Source: Dinoroseobacter sp.
GTDB taxonomy: Bacteria; Pseudomonadota; Alphaproteobacteria; Rhodobacterales; Rhodobacteraceae
Assembly: GCA_030066795.1 (NCBI GenBank)
Contig: JASJAW010000001.1
Span: 124,001 to 188,000 of the forward strand
Direction: 5' to 3'
DNA: 64,000 bases
Below, piece by piece: positions 59,176 to 64,000 of this stretch (positions are counted from its first letter, which is position 1; each line of letters starts with the position of its first letter). The notes beneath the pieces are model-generated. The model was given only the letters and a program-made list of their open reading frames with translations. It was not told where the DNA came from and did not search any database. A program made the translations under genes and the position numbers.

Positions 59176-60321
59176 ATGCCCAACCCAGCGCTCTCTGGCT
59201 TGCTAGACTTGGATGCGGAGCCCGTGCGTGAGTTCTTTCGCCACGCACCGGTCATGATGCACGCGATCAGTGAAGATGGTCGCATCATCTCAGTATCACG
59301 CTATTGGGCCGCTCGTCTTGGTTACACGCCCGAGGAGATGATTGGGCGCCGGTCAATTGATCTGCTCACACCTGCGTCCCGGAAATTGGCATTGGAAGAG
59401 ATTCTCCCGCGGTTTTTCAGGGAAGGTGAACTCCACCGCCAGCCGTACGAGTTTGTTCGTAAGGACGGTGTAGTCCTGCCGATGTTGTTGTCAGCAATCA
59501 CGCTGCAAAACCCGGCAGGTGGCTCTGGCCGGGGTCTGGCCTTTATCACCGACAATGACGACCGAGATCTTTTGCAGCGCGACCTGCACTTCGCACTTTT
59601 AAACGCTGAACGCGCCAATCAGGCAAAGGCGCAGTTTCTGACCGCGATGAGCCACGAACTTCGAACGCCTATGAACGCGATCCTTGGTTTTGCGCAATTG
59701 CTCAGGTTGACAGAACTGAGCGCCAGACAAAGTGCTCATGTCGAAGCGATCCTCGCCTCGGGCGACCAGTTGATGAGCCGTTTGTCGGAGCTTTTAGATC
59801 TGTCGCAGCTTGAGTTTTCAAAGATTCAGCAGACAAAGGCGCCAGTTGCTCCGGAGGTTTTGCTCGCACCGCTGGTCACGCGTTGGAAACCTGAAGTTGA
59901 AGCAAAGAAGCTCGTCTTCCTCCAACATATTGACGCAGGCGTTCCGTCGCAGTTGCTTATCGATGCGGCGCGGGTCCAACAGATTCTAACGCATTTTCTG
60001 TCAAATGCGCTCTTAAATACCGAGCGCGGCGGCATTTCCCTTGGAGTGCGCCTGTTGCAGAAGACTGGGGCGAGCGACCGTCTGGAGTTGTCTGTAACGG
60101 ATAACGGCGCGGGCATTGACCCCGCTAAAGTAGATGAGCTTTTTGAGCCATTCTCGGATAAAAAATCCGATTTTGCCAAGTCCGGTGGAGGCTGGAGCGT
60201 AGGATTGTCTTTCTGCCGAACGTTGGCAGATGCGATGGGGGCGGGCATCGGCGTCAGGCCCAACCCAGACGGTGAGGGCTCGGTCTTCTACCTTATCCTT
60301 GATCTCGAGACTGTTTGCTAA
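59176..60321 (+). CDS. PAS-domain sensor histidine kinase (orphan)
   Basis: A 381-residue soluble histidine kinase: an N-terminal PAS domain (residues about 18-130: FRHAPVMMHAISEDGRIISV, GYTPEEMIGRRSIDLL), a HisKA dimerisation domain with the phosphoacceptor His160 in MSHELRTPMNAILGF, and an HATPase domain (LTHFLSNALLNTERGG N-box, VTDNGAGIDPAKVDELFEPF, GGGWSVGLSFCRTLADAMGA). No membrane segment and no response regulator nearby. It should sense a cytoplasmic or diffusible cue. Confidence 0.87.
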   Translation: MPNPALSGLLDLDAEPVREFFRHAPVMMHAISEDGRIISVSRYWAARLGYTPEEMIGRRSIDLLTPASRKLALEEILPRFFREGELHRQPYEFVRKDGVVLPMLLSAITLQNPAGGSGRGLAFITDNDDRDLLQRDLHFALLNAERANQAKAQFLTAMSHELRTPMNAILGFAQLLRLTELSARQSAHVEAILASGDQLMSRLSELLDLSQLEFSKIQQTKAPVAPEVLLAPLVTRWKPEVEAKKLVFLQHIDAGVPSQLLIDAARVQQILTHFLSNALLNTERGGISLGVRLLQKTGASDRLELSVTDNGAGIDPAKVDELFEPFSDKKSDFAKSGGGWSVGLSFCRTLADAMGAGIGVRPNPDGEGSVFYLILDLETVC

Positions 60322-60325
60322 ATGG

Positions 60326-60787
60326 TCACGCCGGTCGGAACACCAGCGAAACACCGTTTATGCAGTGCCTTTTTCCGGTCGGTGGTGGGCCGTCATTAAA
60401 AACATGGCCCAGATGGCCACCGCAGCGGCTACAATGCACTTCCGTTCGCGGCCGTATCATCTTGTAGTCCTTTTTGGTGCCCACCGCGTTTTGCTTCGCA
60501 CTCCAGAAGCTGGGCCATCCCGTGCCACTGTCGTATTTCGTCTCCGAGCTATAGAGCGGCAGGTCGCACCCGGCACAATGATAATCTCCGGGCCGTTTTT
60601 CGGAGTTCAATGGCGAGGTGAAAGGGCGTTCTGTGGCTTCCCTGCGTAGTACCCGATACTGCATATCCGTCAGTTGCGCCTTCCACTCGGCTTCAGTTTT
60701 GGTAATCTCGAAGTCTTTGGCTAACCCAGTGCGCGGAAAAACGATCCATGCCGCGGTGCCAAGAAGGAATAGTTCGCGTCGGTTCAT
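60326..60787 (-). CDS. msrB: Peptide-methionine (R)-S-oxide reductase with export signal
   Basis: A 153-residue MsrB. Residues 1-23 (MNRRELFLLGTAAWIVFPRT) look like a twin-arginine or Sec signal, so it may act in the periplasm. Zinc ligands are Cys71, Cys74, Cys119 and Cys122 (CAGC, CSRCGGH), and the catalytic Cys142 is in GKRHCINGVSL. YDSGTGWPSFW is a family hallmark. It repairs (R)-methionine sulfoxide in oxidised proteins. Convergent with the kinase gene. Confidence 0.9.
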   Translation of the reverse strand: MNRRELFLLGTAAWIVFPRTGLAKDFEITKTEAEWKAQLTDMQYRVLRREATERPFTSPLNSEKRPGDYHCAGCDLPLYSSETKYDSGTGWPSFWSAKQNAVGTKKDYKMIRPRTEVHCSRCGGHLGHVFNDGPPPTGKRHCINGVSLVFRPA

Positions 60788-60914
60788 TGGAGCCTCCTCG
60801 CGACGAATGGTACCGCAACGTGCTTTGGAAATCTCAGAGCGGCGCGCAATATCACGTCTTTGTGCAGTTCTTTGACCGCTTGCACAGCGTGACCGACTGG
60901 TTCAATGACGCAGC

Positions 60915-62132
60915 ATGACGGCTCTGAAAGTGAGATACGACACAGTCATTCTTGGCGCGGGCGCGGCGGGATTGATGTGTGCAGCCCACGCGGGGCCATC
61001 GACCCTCATTCTCGATCACATGCCCAAACCAGGCGAGAAGATCAGGATTTCGGGGGGCGGGCGTTGCAATTTCACCAACCTGCACGCTGGGCCTAAAAAC
61101 TTCCTGTCTCAGAACGCCCATTTCGCAAAATCCGCGCTTAGCCGCTACACACAGTGGGATTTCATTGATCTTGTCGACCGACACAAAGTCGCTTGGCATG
61201 AGAAGACCCTCGGCCAGCTTTTCTGCGATGACAGCTCCCAAAAAATCATAGATCTTTTACTGGCGGAGATGGCTAAGGCCGGTGCAACCTTGTCGCTCTC
61301 CACCTCGGTTTCAGACATTCGCCAAGCCGACGGGAAGTTTGTCTTAGCGCTCGACGCTGATGGCCGCCAGCAAACTGTAAGCGCGCGTCACTTGGTGGTC
61401 GCATGCGGCGGAAAATCAATCCCCAAAATCGGTGCTAGCAATCTCGGATACAAGATTGCGCTCCAATTCGACCATGACCTGACCGAGACGCGTCCCGCGC
61501 TCGTGCCATTAACATTCGGGCCGGAAGCGCGGTTCTCTGAAATGTCAGGGTTGGCGTGTCATGCGCATGTATCTGCCAATGGGGTGGGGTTTGATGAGGC
61601 ACTGCTCTTTACCCATCGCGGCTTGTCAGGCCCTGCTATTCTGCAAGCTTCGTCCTTTTGGCGGGAGGGACAAGACATTTCTGTGCGCCTGCTGCCCGAT
61701 CTTGACCTGCTTGGGCTGCTGCGTGCGGATCGATCCAAGACCGGTCGCAGAGACGTCTCGACGGCGCTGGCGGAGCACATGCCTAAACGCCTTGCGCAAT
61801 TCGTAACAGAGAAGACTCAGGTCTCTGGCAGGTTGGCAGACCAATCCGACGCTCGCTTGGCTGCTTTGACGAATTTCCTCGCTGATTGGCGGCTTAAGCC
61901 AACAGGCAGCGAGGGTTATCGCAAGGCTGAAGTGACGCTCGGTGGTGTCGATACAGATGGGCTGGATTCACGAACCCTGGAAAGCAAAACCGTACCGGGA
62001 CTCTATTTCATTGGTGAGATCGTTGATGTCACCGGATGGCTCGGAGGCTATAATTTCCAATGGGCATGGTCCTCCGGCTGGGCTGCAGGAAACGCGATTA
62101 CAGAACGGCTTGAGACTATGTCTCAAGCTTAG
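60915..62132 (+). CDS. HI0933/BaiN-like FAD-dependent oxidoreductase
   Basis: A 405-residue flavoprotein of the HI0933 (YhiN/BaiN-like) family: GAGAAGLMCAAHAGPSTLIL, EKIRISGGGRCNFTNLH, LVVACGGKSIPKIGASNLGY, LFTHRGLSGPAILQASSFW and a C-terminal GLYFIGEIVDVTGWLGGYNF with QWAWSSGWAAG. The family is widespread and mostly uncharacterised; BaiN-like names come from a bile-acid reductase and do not imply that role here. It is divergent from msrB with a 127-nt gap. Confidence 0.88.
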   Translation: MTALKVRYDTVILGAGAAGLMCAAHAGPSTLILDHMPKPGEKIRISGGGRCNFTNLHAGPKNFLSQNAHFAKSALSRYTQWDFIDLVDRHKVAWHEKTLGQLFCDDSSQKIIDLLLAEMAKAGATLSLSTSVSDIRQADGKFVLALDADGRQQTVSARHLVVACGGKSIPKIGASNLGYKIALQFDHDLTETRPALVPLTFGPEARFSEMSGLACHAHVSANGVGFDEALLFTHRGLSGPAILQASSFWREGQDISVRLLPDLDLLGLLRADRSKTGRRDVSTALAEHMPKRLAQFVTEKTQVSGRLADQSDARLAALTNFLADWRLKPTGSEGYRKAEVTLGGVDTDGLDSRTLESKTVPGLYFIGEIVDVTGWLGGYNFQWAWSSGWAAGNAITERLETMSQA

Positions 62133-62227
62133 GAAAAACACCGCGCTAGGGCCTTTCCCTCCCGGCGCTAGGCTATATGTTGCAGCGACATGTCGGGCGC
62201 GTCCCGACTCGGAGCTTGGGGAACAAA

Positions 62228-63211
62228 ATGGCGGACGGCGGCTTGGATATCGGCAAACCCACTGAAGAGATTTCGGTCTATGAATCCTTCGGGATTGATA
62301 TCGAGATGAAGATAAAGGGATTTGCCGAGCGGACCGACCGCGTGCCGGAGGTGGATCCTACCTACAAGTTCGACCCAGACACAACGCTCGCGATCCTCGC
62401 GGGTTTTGCGCATAACCGCCGGGTAATGGTGCAAGGCTACCATGGAACCGGCAAGTCGACCCATATCGAACAAGTGGCTGCTCGGCTCAACTGGCCGTGC
62501 GTTCGCGTGAACCTCGACAGTCACATCTCGCGGATCGACCTGATCGGTAAGGACGCGATCAAATTGCGCGACGGTAAGCAGGTCACGGAATTCCACGAAG
62601 GCATCCTTCCTTGGGCGCTGCGTAACCCGGTCGCGATCGTGTTTGATGAATACGACGCCGGCCGCGCGGACGTGATGTTTGTCATCCAACGCGTGCTGGA
62701 ACATGACGGGAAGCTGACGCTGCTCGATCAGAACGAGATCATCACACCAAACCCGAACTTCCGGCTGTTTGCCACTGCCAACACAGTGGGTCTTGGTGAT
62801 ACAACGGGCCTCTATCACGGCGTCCAGCAGATCAACCAGGCGCAGATGGACCGGTGGTCTCTTGTCTCGACACTGAACTACCTCAGCCATGATGCGGAGT
62901 CGGCGATCGTTCTGGCAAAATCGCCCCACTACAACACGGAGAAGGGCCGTCAGACCATTGGTCAGATGGTAACGGTGGCGGAACTCACCCGGACCGCGTT
63001 CATGAATGGCGACCTGTCGACGGTGATGAGCCCGCGGACGGTGATTACCTGGGCGCAGAACGCCGAGATTTTCCGCAATGTGGGCTATGCGTTCCGGCTG
63101 ACGTTCCTCAATAAGTGTGACGAGCTCGAGCGGGAAACCGTGGCCGAATTCTATCAGCGTTGTTTTGATGAAGAGCTGCCTGAAAGCGCTGTGTCGAACG
63201 CAATCAGCTGA
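62228..63211 (+). CDS. cobS: Cobaltochelatase subunit CobS
   Basis: A 327-residue AAA+ ATPase starting at the ATG at 62228. Walker A is GYHGTGKST (residues 70-78), Walker [10 protein letters not shown], and sensor 1 lies in [20 protein letters not shown]. It begins with the CobS-specific [20 protein letters not shown]. CobS with CobT and CobN inserts Co2+ into hydrogenobyrinic acid diamide in aerobic B12 synthesis. cobT is expected further right, beyond this window. Confidence 0.95.
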   Translation: MADGGLDIGKPTEEISVYESFGIDIEMKIKGFAERTDRVPEVDPTYKFDPDTTLAILAGFAHNRRVMVQGYHGTGKSTHIEQVAARLNWPCVRVNLDSHISRIDLIGKDAIKLRDGKQVTEFHEGILPWALRNPVAIVFDEYDAGRADVMFVIQRVLEHDGKLTLLDQNEIITPNPNFRLFATANTVGLGDTTGLYHGVQQINQAQMDRWSLVSTLNYLSHDAESAIVLAKSPHYNTEKGRQTIGQMVTVAELTRTAFMNGDLSTVMSPRTVITWAQNAEIFRNVGYAFRLTFLNKCDELERETVAEFYQRCFDEELPESAVSNAIS

Positions 63212-63225
63212 GGTTGGTGCGGGCC

Positions 63226-63930
63226 ATGTCCGCTATTCGTATAGCCAGCTACAATATTCGTGCCGGGCTTGGTGTAGATCTGCGGAGGGACTCTGCGCGT
63301 ACTCTGCGCGCTATCGCGGCGCTGGACGCAAGCATAGTCGCGCTACAGGAAGCGGATTTCAGATTGGGAACGCGCCCCTCTGCGCTGCCTGTCTCTAGGA
63401 TCAAAGGAAAAACGGGTCTCATTCCGCTTCCGCTTGATGTGCATCCTGAAAGCCTCGGTTGGCATGGCAATGCGATACTGCTGCGCCCCGACATTCGGAC
63501 CGTAGACCGGCATTTGATGACCCTACCCGGGCTCGAGCCCCGCGGCGCCATCATCTCGGACCATGTCGTGCCCGGTGTAGGGCCGCTGCGATTGATTGCG
63601 GTTCATCTAGGACTCTTGCGCAGTTCGCGCCGCCGGCAGCTCTCTGCGATCAAACGTCGGCTGACCCAGCTGGCGCCGCGGCCAACGCTCTGGATGGGGG
63701 ACTTTAACGAGCGCTCAGAAAGGGTCGGGTTGGGGCGGCTCTTGCCACAATATAAGGTGGTAACACCCGGTCCAAGTTATCCCGTCCGCAATCCGGTTTG
63801 GGCGTTGGACCGCATCGCGCATTGTGACCAGCTGCGCGTGTCTGACTGGGGCGTGGCAGAGCCACCTGACGGCGATAGTCATGCTTCAGATCATCGACCG
63901 ATCCTGGCACGGCTTTCAAACGCGCCTTAG
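63226..63930 (+). CDS. Endonuclease/exonuclease/phosphatase-family protein
   Basis: A 234-residue EEP-fold hydrolase beginning IRIASYNIRAGLGVDLRRDS. It has the metal and active-site motifs: Glu in IVALQEADF, LIAVHLGLLRSSRR, WMGDFNERS and the C-terminal SDHRPILARL. Substrates range from DNA to phosphoinositides and sphingolipids. It follows cobS by 14 nt, a placement I recall from other Rhodobacterales, but a link to B12 synthesis is not obvious. Confidence 0.85.
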   Translation: MSAIRIASYNIRAGLGVDLRRDSARTLRAIAALDASIVALQEADFRLGTRPSALPVSRIKGKTGLIPLPLDVHPESLGWHGNAILLRPDIRTVDRHLMTLPGLEPRGAIISDHVVPGVGPLRLIAVHLGLLRSSRRRQLSAIKRRLTQLAPRPTLWMGDFNERSERVGLGRLLPQYKVVTPGPSYPVRNPVWALDRIAHCDQLRVSDWGVAEPPDGDSHASDHRPILARLSNAP

Positions 63931-63943
63931 CGCGCGCCTCTGG

Positions 63944-64000
63944 TCATTCCTGTTCCCGGGCCTCATAAACACCATATATTTCCAAGGCGCCGATTGCGCC
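63944..64000 (-). CDS. C-terminus of an unidentified leftward protein (partial)
   Basis: The right edge holds an open minus frame whose last 18 residues read GAIGALEIYGVYEAREQE before a TGA at 63944. The composition is protein-like and it is convergent with the endonuclease-type gene, but the fragment is too short to name. Confidence 0.35.
   Translation of the reverse strand, partial: GAIGALEIYGVYEAREQE

Overview
The window looks like a chromosomal segment of a marine-type alphaproteobacterium of the Rhodobacteraceae (Roseobacter group). The evidence is the moderately high G+C, dense operons, and several lineage-typical proteins: an FdVI/FdxE-type ferredoxin very close to the Rhodobacter protein, DUF2842, DUF2065 next to hflKC, a cobS-endonuclease pair, a 440-residue GluRS and two TRAP transporters. 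I see no rRNA, tRNA, prophage, insertion sequence or CRISPR array.

Region 1 (1-25,640) is an accessory catabolic island made of two modules. Module A (1-14,325) is built around a divergent promoter with two perfect palindromes (about 6,894-6,938). Leftwards runs a tightly overlapping operon: NTF2-like protein, HyuB, HyuA, an isochorismatase-fold protein lacking the usual catalytic Cys, an isocitrate-lyase/dimethylmalate-lyase-type enzyme, and an FAD flavoprotein cut by the left edge. Rightwards run a HutC/GntR regulator, a LeuC/LeuD-like hydro-lyase pair, a TRAP transporter (P-Q-M) and an AMP-forming acyl-CoA synthetase. Together they suggest uptake and ring-opening of a cyclic imide, lactam or hydantoin, followed by dehydrogenation, hydration to an alkylmalate, lyase cleavage to a 2-oxo acid plus a carboxylate, and activation of that carboxylate. 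The substrate is not known from sequence. A scar with a decayed acyltransferase (about 14,640-15,280) separates it from module B.

Module B (15,395-25,640) holds a fused acyl-CoA transferase, a HAD phosphatase, a Gfo/Idh oxidoreductase with a second GntR regulator on the opposite strand, an SsuD-like flavin monooxygenase, an aldo/keto reductase, a flavin reductase and a second TRAP transporter (Q-M-P), closed by a good intrinsic terminator. It looks like a system for importing and oxidatively cleaving an organic acid or sulfonate.

Region 2 (25,669-64,000) is mostly core genome: a Sel1 protein, a di-heme cytochrome c peroxidase, a beta-ketoadipyl-CoA-type thiolase, gltX, a MATE pump, PhzF, pyrG, secG, purA, a very acidic 776-residue protein, thiamine pyrophosphokinase, rpiA, gor, hflK-hflC-DUF2065-degP, a membrane SHOCT protein, DUF1330, yciB, an EamA transporter, ftsY with a (Glu-His)17 linker encoded by a hexanucleotide repeat, xseA, purD, a potassium-channel protein with a C-terminal zinc ribbon, fdxE, an orphan DnaE2 C-terminal fragment, metG, an orphan sensor kinase, msrB, an HI0933-family flavoprotein, cobS and an endonuclease/phosphatase-fold protein.

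Many starts were moved from the longest open frame to a start with a Shine-Dalgarno sequence, as noted under each gene. All functions are read from motifs and context by eye, with no database search.
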